NCBI GenBank assembly: GCA_023382335.1
Contig: JAMCPM010000008.1
Location: 113,667 to 177,666 of the forward strand
DNA from: Actinomycetota bacterium
Lineage (GTDB): Bacteria > Actinomycetota > Thermoleophilia > BMS3ABIN01
DNA: 64,000 nucleotides
Direction: 5' to 3'
Part shown: positions 14,457 through 22,925 of the stretch, piece by piece
Layout: the number at the start of each line of letters is the position of its first letter
Position numbering within the stretch: position 1 is the stretch's first letter
The notes under the pieces: model-generated
The model's database searches: none
What the model was told of the DNA's origin: nothing
What the model saw: the letters and a program-made list of their open reading frames with translations, nothing else
Position numbers and translations under genes: made by a program

Positions 14457-17400
14457 ATGGGGGAGAAGCGCCGCCTGACCGTCCCCAGGGGTCTGGGCAT
14501 CAAAATCATCCTGCCTACCGTGCTGGTCATCGGCATGTTCTCGTTCCCGGCGATCCTGGCCTGGAACGGCATGCAGAACATCCAGGATAACAACGAGGTC
14601 ACCAGGCGCTATTCGCAGGCCCTGGTGGACGTCCATGAGATGCAGGCGGGCCTTTCGGTGGAGTCGGACGCGTTCAATCATTTCCTCGAAGGGCGCGACC
14701 CCGCCGATACCCTCAATCTCTCCGAGGCCGGCGCCGACCGCTCCCGCCGCCTGACCGATCTGGTCCAGCTGACTGCGTTCGAGCCCGAGCAGGGCTGGAC
14801 CGGCGAACTCCAGGATCTTGACGGCCAGGTGCAGAGCCTCAGCAAGGCGGTCGCCACAGCCGGGCCGCTGGATGCGGGGCACCTTCAGGCTTACAACCTC
14901 CAGTTCGAGAGCATCCAGGGGCGTATGCGTTTCCTGTTTGGCAATCTCATCCAGTCGCTGGAGACGCGCAACAATGAAGCGGCCGCCGCCTCCAACGCCG
15001 GCGCCCAGGACATCGTGCGCACGGTGATTTCAACCATGATTTTGACCGGTCTTCTGGGGCTTGGTCTGGCGATCGTCCTCACCCGCCGCGTATCGCGCCC
15101 GGCCAAAGCCCTGGCGATCGCCGCTCACGACCTCTCCGACGGCAAGCTTGACCGCCGCGTCGAGATATCCGGAAACGACGAGCTGGCGCAGCTGGGCGAC
15201 GCTTTCAACCACATGGCTTCCTCCCTGAAGATCAGGACCAATGCGCTCCTCAACGAGCAGAGCAAGCTCAGGTCGGTGCATCAGAGCATCACCGACGGCA
15301 TCCTCGTCTTTGGCAACAACGGCTTCATCGTCTCGGCCAATCCCGCCGCCGAGGTCATCCTCGACCGGGTGGAAGCCGGACTCGCGGGATCGCGGCGCAC
15401 GGGCATCACCGAGCTTGACGAGATCATCGAGCGGCGCGAGCTCATCGCGGTCGACACGATGGTCGCCTGCTGGGAGCACAACCAGTGCGTCCACGAGGAT
15501 TGTCCTTCCTTCGGCAGCGACGACCGGCGCTGCTGGCTGCAGTGCGGCACCTTCTGTCACGATGAGATCCAGGGGAGCTTCACCCAGAAGCGCGACGCCT
15601 GCGAGCGCTGCGCGGTATACCGCGCCAACGGTTGCGTCACCGTCGACGCCGAGGCCGGCGGCCGCAGCTACTCGATATCGGTGGCGCCGATCCTTGACGA
15701 CCAGGGCAATGCCGAAGGCCGCCTGGCGGTGGTTCACGACATGACCGACGAGCGCCACCGCTCCCGCCAGCTGAGTCTGCTGTACGAGATCGCCAACGCC
15801 ATCGCCATGACCGAAAGCATCGAGGAAGCCCTGAGCCGCAGCCTCAACCTCTGCATGGGGGCCATGAAGGCCACCAGCGGCTCGATCATGCTGCTCAACG
15901 GCGACAGTGAACTCATGATCGCGGCGCACGAAGGCCTGCCACTGGAGGATGCCGCCAGCTATCGCCAGTTGCTGGGCGAGGGCATCGCCGGCTGGGTGGC
16001 CCAGACCGGTGAGGCGCTGCTGCTGACCGCTGACGACCCCGATCCGCGATTCACCGGCGTCAAGAATATCAGGGACGCGGTCTGCCTCCCTATCCGGGAC
16101 GAGCATGCGGTCGTCGGCGTACTCAGCCTCAACGAGCGCCAGACGGGCGAAGGCTTCACCCGTTCCAGCCTCGATTTCCTGGGACCGGTGGCGCTGCAGA
16201 TCGGCATGGCCCTGACCCGGGCCCGGCTGCACGAGAAGATCACCAGCGAGATGGAAAAATCCACGGCCATCGTCGAGAGCATGGGCGAGAGCCTGTGCGT
16301 GCGCTCGGCCGACCGCAAGATACTCTTCGCCAACTCCGTCCACAAACAGATCTTTGGCGAGGACTGCGAAGGCAAGTATTGCTATGAGGTCTACGTCGGC
16401 CGCGACCAGATCTGCCGCGGTTGCCCGCTCGACCGCTGTTTTGATTCCGGTGAAACCGTGAGGCGCTCCCACTTCGTGCTCGACAGCATGGGAGTACGCC
16501 GGCAGCTCGAGGCTACCGCCTCGCCTTTGCGGGACGCCAACGGCACCATCTCCAGCTGCATCGAGATCAGCCGCGACGTTACCGAGATGCTGCGGATCCG
16601 CAACCAGGCGGAGAGCCGGCTGCACACACTAACACGCCTGTTCGAGGTGTCAAACATCCTCAGCTCCAGCCTGGAGCTTACGAATATCGTTGACAACTTC
16701 ACCCAGTCTGCGCTGAACGCGCTTCATGCTTCCTGCGTCTCGCTGATGCTGTTCGAGGACTCGACGCGCCAGCTGGCCGTCAGCTCCATCGCCGGCGAGA
16801 CCGGCGCCTGGGTGACCAGGCCCGGCGACACCGTGGACATATCCATCTACAGCCTCAACGGCCTGGTATCCGGCGTGGGACCGTTCTGCGCCGCCAGCCC
16901 CGGCGAGATGACGCCGGCAACAGTATCGCTGGCTCCCCCGGGCTCGCAATCGGTGCTGGTGGGAAGGCTGACTTCGCGGGGCAAGCTGCTGGGCCTGATC
17001 GCGGCCTCCAGCCTCAGCCGCGGGGCGTTCACCGAGGCCGGCCAGATGGAGCTCTTCGTCGACATCACCAACCAGGCGGCCGTCGCCATCGACAATGCCA
17101 AGATGTACAAGCGCCTCGAGGAGACCTTCTGGAGCACCATCCGCTCGCTGGCGGAAGCCATCGACGCCAAGGATTCATATACCCGGGGACATTCAGACCG
17201 CGTCGCCGATTACGCCGAGGCGCTCGCCCGCAAGCTTGACCTCGAGGAAGACATGCTCAGCGCCGTGCGTTGCGCCGGCTACCTGCACGACACCGGCAAG
17301 ATCGGCATCCCCGACGCCATCCTGCTCAAGCCCGGCAAGCTCACTGATGATGAATACACCCAGATCATGAACCATCCCATCCTGAGCCACAAGATCATCG

Positions 17401-17705
17401 AGCCGGTCGAATTCCCGTTTGAAGTCAAGCCGCTGGTGCGCCATCACCACGAGCGCATCGACGGATCGGGTTATCCGGACGGACTCACCGGCGAGGAAAT
17501 TCCCCTGGGCGCCAGGATCATCGGCATCGCCGACGCCTATGAGGCCATGACCTCGGACCGGCCCTACCGCAAGGCGCTCAGCCGCGCCGCCGCGGTCGAG
17601 GAGTTGCAGCGATGCTCCGGCACCCAATTCGACTCGGAGCTGGTCGACGCATTCCTGCTGGTGGTCGACGAGCTCGGCCAGGGGCCGGAAGGTGTCTACA
17701 TCTGA
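14457..17705 (+). CDS. Membrane sensor HAMP-PAS-GAF-PAS-GAF-HD-GYP (cyclic-di-GMP phosphodiesterase)
   Basis: This 1082-residue protein has a TM helix near 16-36, an extracytoplasmic four-helix-type sensor region, a second TM near 189-208 and a HAMP domain (RRVSRPAKALAIAAHDLSDG). A PAS domain follows with a cysteine cluster (about 338-395: CWEHNQC, EDCPSF, CWLQCGTFC, CERC), then GAF, a second PAS with its own cysteines (about 637-661: YCYEVY, ICRGCPLDRC) and a second GAF. The C-terminal HD-GYP (about 890-1075) keeps YLHDTGKIGIP, HH-ER and DGSGYPDGL, so it should be catalytically active on c-di-GMP. The cysteine clusters suggest metal or redox sensing. The preceding gene is a membrane protein 74 bases upstream. 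Confidence 0.92.
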   Translation: MGEKRRLTVPRGLGIKIILPTVLVIGMFSFPAILAWNGMQNIQDNNEVTRRYSQALVDVHEMQAGLSVESDAFNHFLEGRDPADTLNLSEAGADRSRRLTDLVQLTAFEPEQGWTGELQDLDGQVQSLSKAVATAGPLDAGHLQAYNLQFESIQGRMRFLFGNLIQSLETRNNEAAAASNAGAQDIVRTVISTMILTGLLGLGLAIVLTRRVSRPAKALAIAAHDLSDGKLDRRVEISGNDELAQLGDAFNHMASSLKIRTNALLNEQSKLRSVHQSITDGILVFGNNGFIVSANPAAEVILDRVEAGLAGSRRTGITELDEIIERRELIAVDTMVACWEHNQCVHEDCPSFGSDDRRCWLQCGTFCHDEIQGSFTQKRDACERCAVYRANGCVTVDAEAGGRSYSISVAPILDDQGNAEGRLAVVHDMTDERHRSRQLSLLYEIANAIAMTESIEEALSRSLNLCMGAMKATSGSIMLLNGDSELMIAAHEGLPLEDAASYRQLLGEGIAGWVAQTGEALLLTADDPDPRFTGVKNIRDAVCLPIRDEHAVVGVLSLNERQTGEGFTRSSLDFLGPVALQIGMALTRARLHEKITSEMEKSTAIVESMGESLCVRSADRKILFANSVHKQIFGEDCEGKYCYEVYVGRDQICRGCPLDRCFDSGETVRRSHFVLDSMGVRRQLEATASPLRDANGTISSCIEISRDVTEMLRIRNQAESRLHTLTRLFEVSNILSSSLELTNIVDNFTQSALNALHASCVSLMLFEDSTRQLAVSSIAGETGAWVTRPGDTVDISIYSLNGLVSGVGPFCAASPGEMTPATVSLAPPGSQSVLVGRLTSRGKLLGLIAASSLSRGAFTEAGQMELFVDITNQAAVAIDNAKMYKRLEETFWSTIRSLAEAIDAKDSYTRGHSDRVADYAEALARKLDLEEDMLSAVRCAGYLHDTGKIGIPDAILLKPGKLTDDEYTQIMNHPILSHKIIEPVEFPFEVKPLVRHHHERIDGSGYPDGLTGEEIPLGARIIGIADAYEAMTSDRPYRKALSRAAAVEELQRCSGTQFDSELVDAFLLVVDELGQGPEGVYI

Positions 17706-18002
17706 TCGAAGGCGCCGGCCTCCGGGGCAGCGCCTGAAGCTTTCTGCGGTGCCGCTTGGAATTGCCACGCTCCCCGCCCCGCCCTCCCACCTGCGCTGCA
17801 GTTGATGCCCCGGGAACCAGGATGGCGACAATCGGGGTCAACGGCGACGCCCCGCTGCCGGCGTTTATTGACGCCGGGGAACCGGGTATACATTCTCCGG
17901 GATTTCGCACTTTTAGCCAAGCCGGTCCTGTCGGCTGTTCAGAAAGGACTGGAGGCGCCCGAAAGAATGTTTCCGGTCAATCAAAAACGATTGGGGAGCC
18001 GC
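17706..18002. other. Intergenic region with no gene seen
   Basis: GC-rich and without a convincing gene. An upstream in-frame extension of the binding-protein gene (from 17802) crosses it, but its codons look random and it lacks a signal peptide, so I treat the region as untranslated leader. No clear promoter or hairpin terminator was identified. Confidence 0.4.
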
Positions 18003-18971
18003 ATGATGAGAAGATCCACGAACAAAATCACGTTTGCAATTGTTTTCACGCTGGCTGCGGCCCTGCTTGCAGCTCTGGCGCTGTCCCAGATTTCGTGTGG
18101 AAACACAAACATTAATTCGAATAAAAATATGGGAACGATCACGGTGGGCTCCAAGAATTCCACCGAGGAGTTCATAGTCGGTGAGATGTACGCCCTGATG
18201 CTCGAGAATGCGGGCTTCACGGTGAACCGAAAGTTTAACCTCGACGGCACTCAGGCCGCTCAGGCGGCCATTGTCAGCGGGCAGATCGACCTCTACCCGG
18301 AATATACGGGAGCGGCGCTGGTTACCGTGCTGAAGCTGCCATTCGACCGCGACGCCGACCGCGACTTCCAGACTGTTTCCAACCGGGTCTTCCGAACCGT
18401 TTCCGAAGCCTACAAGCAGCAGTTCTCACTGACCTGGCTCGACCAGTCGCCGATGAACGGCACCCAGGCACTGGCCATGACGCAGAACGGCTCGTCAAAA
18501 TATGACATCAAATCCATCTCCGGCATGGTATCGCAGGCATCGAACCTGACCATGGTCGGGCCGCCGGAGTTCGAATCGAAGGATGACGGGCTCCCCGGCC
18601 TCAAGGCGGTCTATGGTAACTTCTCGCTTAAACGATATATTCCGGCCGGCCCCGGTCCTGCATATCAGGACCTGCTCAACGGCGACGCCCAGGTGGTCGT
18701 GACCTTCGGCACCGACGGAAAAATCGCCGCCAACAATCTCGTCGTCCTCGATGACGACAGGAACGTGTTTCCGCCGTATCACATCGCGCCGGTCGTGAGA
18801 CAGGATACACTCGGCAACAATCCTGATATCGCTGGCGTCCTCAACAGACTGGCGCCGTTGCTTACGACAGAAGTGGCCCGGAGACTAAATAACGAGGTGG
18901 ACGGTAAGCACCGCGAGCCGGCTGAAGTGGCCAGGGAATTTCTGCTGCAGCATGAGCTGATCGGAGACTAA
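18003..18971 (+). CDS. Glycine betaine/choline-type ABC transporter substrate-binding lipoprotein (orphan)
   Basis: The 322-residue product opens with a signal peptide (NKITFAIVFTLAAALLAALA) ending in a weak lipobox SQISC. The mature part matches the OpuAC/ProX quaternary-amine binding family: TITVGSKNSTEEFIVGEMYA, GQIDLYPEYTGAAL, DYDLKSIS-like KYDIKSISG, LKAVYGNF and LDDDRNVFPPYHIAPVVR. Members bind betaine, choline or similar compounds for an ABC importer. No permease or ATPase gene is next to it, so it may feed a transporter encoded elsewhere. The ATG at 18003 is chosen for the signal peptide and the GGGGAG nearby. A disulfide oxidoreductase gene starts 38 bases downstream. Confidence 0.85.
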   Translation: MMRRSTNKITFAIVFTLAAALLAALALSQISCGNTNINSNKNMGTITVGSKNSTEEFIVGEMYALMLENAGFTVNRKFNLDGTQAAQAAIVSGQIDLYPEYTGAALVTVLKLPFDRDADRDFQTVSNRVFRTVSEAYKQQFSLTWLDQSPMNGTQALAMTQNGSSKYDIKSISGMVSQASNLTMVGPPEFESKDDGLPGLKAVYGNFSLKRYIPAGPGPAYQDLLNGDAQVVVTFGTDGKIAANNLVVLDDDRNVFPPYHIAPVVRQDTLGNNPDIAGVLNRLAPLLTTEVARRLNNEVDGKHREPAEVAREFLLQHELIGD

Positions 18972-19009
18972 CCCGTTCGAAAACAGCGGCACAACCGGAT
19001 GGAGGAAAC

Positions 19010-20437
19010 ATGGAAAAGGTGGACGTGATCGTGATCGGAAGCGGTCAGGGAGGCGTCCCCGCCGCCGTCAAACTCGCTTGGCAGGGCAAGCAGGTCGTGC
19101 TGTTTGAGAAAGGAGCACTCGGAGGCAGCTGCCCCAACTACGGCTGCTATCCCTCCAAGGCATTCCTGGGAGCGGCCTTTACGATTCCCCGGCGCGACCG
19201 CGCCGGCCTTTGGGGTATCGACGTTACCACCCGCGTCGACTCCACCAGACTCATGGAACGGGTCCGCAGCAAACTGGGGGCCAGGCACATCAAGGACTCC
19301 CTGGACCGCGCCGGAGTAAGGACGGTCATGGCCGCAGCTTCCTTCACCGCAGAGCGCACTGTCAGCGCCGGCGGCGATACTTATGAGGCTCAAACCGTGA
19401 TTATCAACACCGGCAACGGGCCGTTCGTCCCACCCATCCCCGGTCTGGATAGAACACCCTTTATGACCTATATCGATTTCTGGCAGCTCAAACGGCTGCC
19501 CCCGCGCATCATCATACTGGGCGGTGGCTACATCGGCGTCGAGCTCGGCCAGGGACTGGCGCGCCTCGGCGCCGAGACCCATATCGTCGAGCTGCAGGAC
19601 CGGATCGTCGCGCATGAGGATGCGGAGATAAGCTCTGCGCTGAAAGACGCGCTCGAGTCCGACGGCGTCATCTTTCATCTGGGCAGGAAAGCCGAGCGGG
19701 TCGACCACGAGAAACAGCCGGGCCACGAGCAAGCAGCCGCTGCCCGCGGCGAGGAAGCCAGGACTTCCGGCGGCGAGCAAGCAGGAGCGGCCGGCGTGTT
19801 CACTGTGACGCTCGACAGCGGCGAGAAACTGCAGGCTGAGGCGCTGCTGGCGGTGGTCGGCCAGAGGCCGAACACCGCTGAGCTCGATGCCGCCGCAGGC
19901 GGCATCGAGCTCAGCGGACGCGGCTTCATCACGGTAAACGACAGGTTCGAGACATCCTGCCCCGGCGTCTACGCCATCGGCGACGTCACCGGCCAGCCGG
20001 CTTTCACACACGTCGCCTGGGAAGACCACCGGCGGCTGCTTTCCATCCTTGAAGGCGGCGACCGCAGACAGGGAGACCGCGTGCTCGGTTACGCCTTTTT
20101 CACCGATCCCGAGGTCGGCAGGTGTGGCATGACCCTTACCGCGGCGAAGGAAAAGGGGCTCAACGCGCGGTCGGCGACGCTCGAGCTGGAGCACGTGGCC
20201 CGGCCATGGCTGCTCGATGAGACGCGGGGGTTTTTCCAGCTGGTTATCGACAGTGACAGCGAGAAGATCCTGGGGGCGACCCTGATCTGCCCCCGCGCCG
20301 GCGACCTCGTTCACTGCATCATCGACCTGATGGAGGCCGGCGCCGGCTGGAGGGTGCTGGAGAAGGCGGTCCACATACATCCGGCCTTCGCCGAGGGCCT
20401 TCCCACCCTGGCGCGAAAGTTCCTAAAGGGATCCTAG
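19010..20437 (+). CDS. Dihydrolipoamide dehydrogenase/mercuric reductase-type flavoprotein disulfide reductase
   Basis: The 475-residue flavoprotein has the FAD motif IGSGQGGVPAA, the redox-active disulfide C41-x4-C46 (GGSCPNYGCYPSK), a second nucleotide-binding motif ILGGGYIGVELGQGLARLG, the second FAD motif YAIGDVTGQPAFTHVA, and the C-terminal catalytic HIHPAFAEGLP. It is a class I pyridine nucleotide-disulfide oxidoreductase; the substrate (lipoyl protein, small disulfide, metal) cannot be told. An insertion at about 229-262 rich in Ala, Glu and Gly (EQAAAARGEEARTSGGEQAG) is unusual and looks like a low-complexity loop. Good GGAGG before ATG. It is probably co-transcribed with the binding-protein gene upstream. 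Confidence 0.88.
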   Translation: MEKVDVIVIGSGQGGVPAAVKLAWQGKQVVLFEKGALGGSCPNYGCYPSKAFLGAAFTIPRRDRAGLWGIDVTTRVDSTRLMERVRSKLGARHIKDSLDRAGVRTVMAAASFTAERTVSAGGDTYEAQTVIINTGNGPFVPPIPGLDRTPFMTYIDFWQLKRLPPRIIILGGGYIGVELGQGLARLGAETHIVELQDRIVAHEDAEISSALKDALESDGVIFHLGRKAERVDHEKQPGHEQAAAARGEEARTSGGEQAGAAGVFTVTLDSGEKLQAEALLAVVGQRPNTAELDAAAGGIELSGRGFITVNDRFETSCPGVYAIGDVTGQPAFTHVAWEDHRRLLSILEGGDRRQGDRVLGYAFFTDPEVGRCGMTLTAAKEKGLNARSATLELEHVARPWLLDETRGFFQLVIDSDSEKILGATLICPRAGDLVHCIIDLMEAGAGWRVLEKAVHIHPAFAEGLPTLARKFLKGS

Positions 20438-20524
20438 CCGGACAGAAATCAACCTGTTCGCCGGCGTCGAGCACACCGCCGTTCCGGTAGCATCCCAGCC
20501 GTCCCGCATCCAGATCTGTTGCCG

Positions 20525-22075
20525 TCAATCCGCCGAGATGTTCATCAGCGAGTCGCGGCGAATCAGCATCTGCACCATCACCACGCTCAATCCGGCCATC
20601 ACCGCGCAAATGATCATCACCGTGCGAAAAGCGTGGACGAATGATTCCTTGATCGCGTTCTCCACCGCGGCTGCCTGCTCCGGAGGCACCACTGCCGGCA
20701 CTTCGGCTTCGCCCAGGCGGGATGATTCAGCTACAAGCGCCTGCCTGGCCTGGGCCGACAACCCCAGATCGCCGGCGCTATTGCCCAGCTGATCCGTGAA
20801 CGACAGCAGGGCGACCGAACCGATGATGGCGATCGTCAGCACCCCCGCCACCCGGGAGACCGCATTATTCACCCCGGAGGCGGTGCCAACATAGTGGTCG
20901 GGCAGGGCGCTCATGACGGTGGTGGTCAGCGGCGCCACGGTCACGCCCATGCCGACGCCGAAGAAGAGGATGCCCGGCAGGTAAGTGACCCAAAACTTCG
21001 AAGGCCCTCGGGTAAGACCGGGGAGCGACAGCAGCAGGAAGCCGATCAGCACAAGTGACGGACCTATGGTCAAAGGCAGCCTCGGCCCGTAGCGGTCCAC
21101 CAACCCGCCGGCCCAACGCGACATCAGAGCCAGGATAATCGAGAACGGCATGAACGAGAGGCCGGCCTGGAGGGCGCTGTACCCCTGCACCTGCACAAAA
21201 TTCAGCGGCAGGAAAAAGACGGAGACGCTCAGACTCCCATACAGGAACAGCGTCAACAGGTTGGCGCCGCTGAACACCCGCGAGTGAAACAGATGCAGCG
21301 GCACCATCGGATGGCTGCTCAAATGTTCGACGACTACCAGCAGGGTCAGAAGTATGGCGCCCGCCGCCAGCGTGCCGTAGATCGAAGGCGCGCTGAAGCC
21401 GTCCCGGGGAGCCGAGATGAAGCCGTAAGTCAGCGCCGCCAGGCCCGAAGCGGCCAGGGCGGCGCCAGCCAGATCGACGCGGCCGCGCTGCTCATCCCGG
21501 CTTTCGGGAACCTTCAGATGGAGCACTACCAGCGCCGACGCGGCCAGCGGCAGGTTTATCAGAAACACCCCGCGCCAGAGCCCGGCATCCGCCAGGACCC
21601 CTCCGAGGAAGGGCCCGACCACTACCACGATGGTGGTGACCGCCGACCAGGTGCCGATGGCGCGTCCGCGCCGCTCCCGGCCGAAGCAGGCCGAGATGAT
21701 CGCCAGGCTGCCGGGGATCATCAGAGCGCCGCCGACCCCCTGGATGAAGCGCGCGCCGATGAGAAAATTCGCTGTCGGCGAGAACCCGCTGCCCAGCGAC
21801 GCCAGCGAGAATATCGCGATGCCGATCATGAACACGCGCTTGCGGCCGAACTTGTCGCCCAGCGCCCCGCCTATCAGCAGAAAGGCGGCCAGCGTCAGCA
21901 GGTAGCCGTCGACCACCCAAAGCAGTTGGGCGCCACTGGCCCCGAGGTCAGCTTGCATCGCCGGCAGGGCCACGCCCAGCGCCGAGCCGTCGATGAACGC
22001 CATGCTTGACGCGAGGATGGTTCCCAGCAGCACCCAAAAACCGCTGGAAGCCTGGCATGAGGGAGCTTCCATCAT
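20525..22075 (-). CDS. MFS drug exporter, DHA2 (EmrB/QacA) family
   Basis: The 516-residue membrane protein has about 14 predicted helices and the DHA2 signatures: FIDGSALGVALPAMQADLGA in helix 1, LWVVDGYLLTLAAFLLIGG, the motif A loop GDKFGRKRVF, IQGVGGALMIPGSLAII (motif C) and GIASGVNNAVSRVAG-like TASGVNNAVSRVAG near the end. Such proteins use the proton gradient to export drugs or other hydrophobic compounds. It starts four bases after the stop of the flavodoxin-fold reductase gene, so the two form one translational unit. Confidence 0.92.
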   Translation of the reverse strand: MMEAPSCQASSGFWVLLGTILASSMAFIDGSALGVALPAMQADLGASGAQLLWVVDGYLLTLAAFLLIGGALGDKFGRKRVFMIGIAIFSLASLGSGFSPTANFLIGARFIQGVGGALMIPGSLAIISACFGRERRGRAIGTWSAVTTIVVVVGPFLGGVLADAGLWRGVFLINLPLAASALVVLHLKVPESRDEQRGRVDLAGAALAASGLAALTYGFISAPRDGFSAPSIYGTLAAGAILLTLLVVVEHLSSHPMVPLHLFHSRVFSGANLLTLFLYGSLSVSVFFLPLNFVQVQGYSALQAGLSFMPFSIILALMSRWAGGLVDRYGPRLPLTIGPSLVLIGFLLLSLPGLTRGPSKFWVTYLPGILFFGVGMGVTVAPLTTTVMSALPDHYVGTASGVNNAVSRVAGVLTIAIIGSVALLSFTDQLGNSAGDLGLSAQARQALVAESSRLGEAEVPAVVPPEQAAAVENAIKESFVHAFRTVMIICAVMAGLSVVMVQMLIRRDSLMNISAD

Positions 22076-22079
22076 TCTT

Positions 22080-22763
22080 TCATTTCGAGATGCCGTGGCG
22101 CACGGGGCAGACGTCGGCGCTCTCGGCCCTGGCCTCTTCCATCAGATTATTGAGATTGGTGGTGATCGGATTGCCCTTCAGCAGCCGCGCGAAATAGACG
22201 GTGTTGTGGGCGAGGTAGCGCGCCGTCTTGTTGGTGTACATGTGCTTCTCGCCGCCGGCTTCGATATAGCTGGGTCCGGGGCCGGCGTCGCCCACCCAGT
22301 AACTGTCGCAGTTGGGCGGCACCGTGCACCCCAGATGGGAGAGATTGAACAATGTAGTGCCGGCGGTGTCATGGGCGCCGTCCTCGTTGCCGGTGACTAT
22401 GCAGCCGGCCACCTTGTTGTAGAGCAGGAACTGGCCCGTGCGCTCGTCAGCTTCCTCATAGGTGGCGTCAAGGCGTTCGATCACCTGCTGGGCCACCGAT
22501 GAGCGCACCCCGAACCAGATCGGCGTGCCGAAGACGAGGATGTCGGTTTCCCGGATCTTCTGCAGAATGGCCGGCCAGCCGTCGCCGGCGCCCTCGTCGG
22601 CAGAGACGCCGAAGGCTACGTTGTGGTCCACCACCCTGACGATCTCGGCCTCTACTCCCAGAGGCTCCATGATTGCGATTACTTTCCGTATCAGCGCCTC
22701 GGTGTTCGAGACCTGCGGCGATTTTTTGAGGGTGCAGTTCAGAAAGAGCGCTTTGATTGTCAC
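22080..22763 (-). CDS. NAD(P)H-dependent FMN reductase-like flavodoxin-fold protein
   Basis: A 227-residue protein of the NADPH-dependent FMN reductase/flavodoxin_2 group: IKALFLNCTLKKSPQVSNTE at the phosphate-binding start, DILVFGTPIWFGVRSSVAQQ, and GCIVTGNEDGAHDTAGT with the flavin-contact loop. Members reduce FMN, quinones or nitro compounds. It uses a GTG start with AAAGGAG upstream and is coupled to the exporter gene that follows within four bases; together they look like a detoxification pair. There is no obvious regulator next to it. Confidence 0.85.
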   Translation of the reverse strand: MTIKALFLNCTLKKSPQVSNTEALIRKVIAIMEPLGVEAEIVRVVDHNVAFGVSADEGAGDGWPAILQKIRETDILVFGTPIWFGVRSSVAQQVIERLDATYEEADERTGQFLLYNKVAGCIVTGNEDGAHDTAGTTLFNLSHLGCTVPPNCDSYWVGDAGPGPSYIEAGGEKHMYTNKTARYLAHNTVYFARLLKGNPITTNLNNLMEEARAESADVCPVRHGISK

Positions 22764-22874
22764 TGAAGCTCCTTTGTCGGGGGTTGTCCTAACATTCCCC
22801 GGGCGGCAAAGAGTTTAACCAGAGCAGGGCGCGGAGTTTAGGCGGCGCCCATCCGTGGGAAAAAAAGAAGACCC

Positions 22875-22914
22875 ATAAGCAGTATCCCGTCAGGAATAAG
22901 CCTATCCCGTCAGG
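22875..22914. repeat. Imperfect 20-bp tandem repeat before the fusion gene
   Basis: Two adjacent copies end in the identical TATCCCGTCAGG (22883-22894 and 22903-22914). The second copy supplies the ribosome binding site (CAGGAG) for the TTG start at 22926. A third partial CCCGTCA follows. Confidence 0.6.
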
Positions 22915-22925
22915 AGACCCGTCAC

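Noticed and set aside
15030..16625. A 531-codon minus-strand open frame
   Set aside because: Antisense to the HD-GYP sensor gene; no motif and no ribosome binding site.
18968..20380. A 470-codon minus-strand open frame
   Set aside because: Antisense to the disulfide reductase gene, whose redox motif and nucleotide-binding sites are intact.
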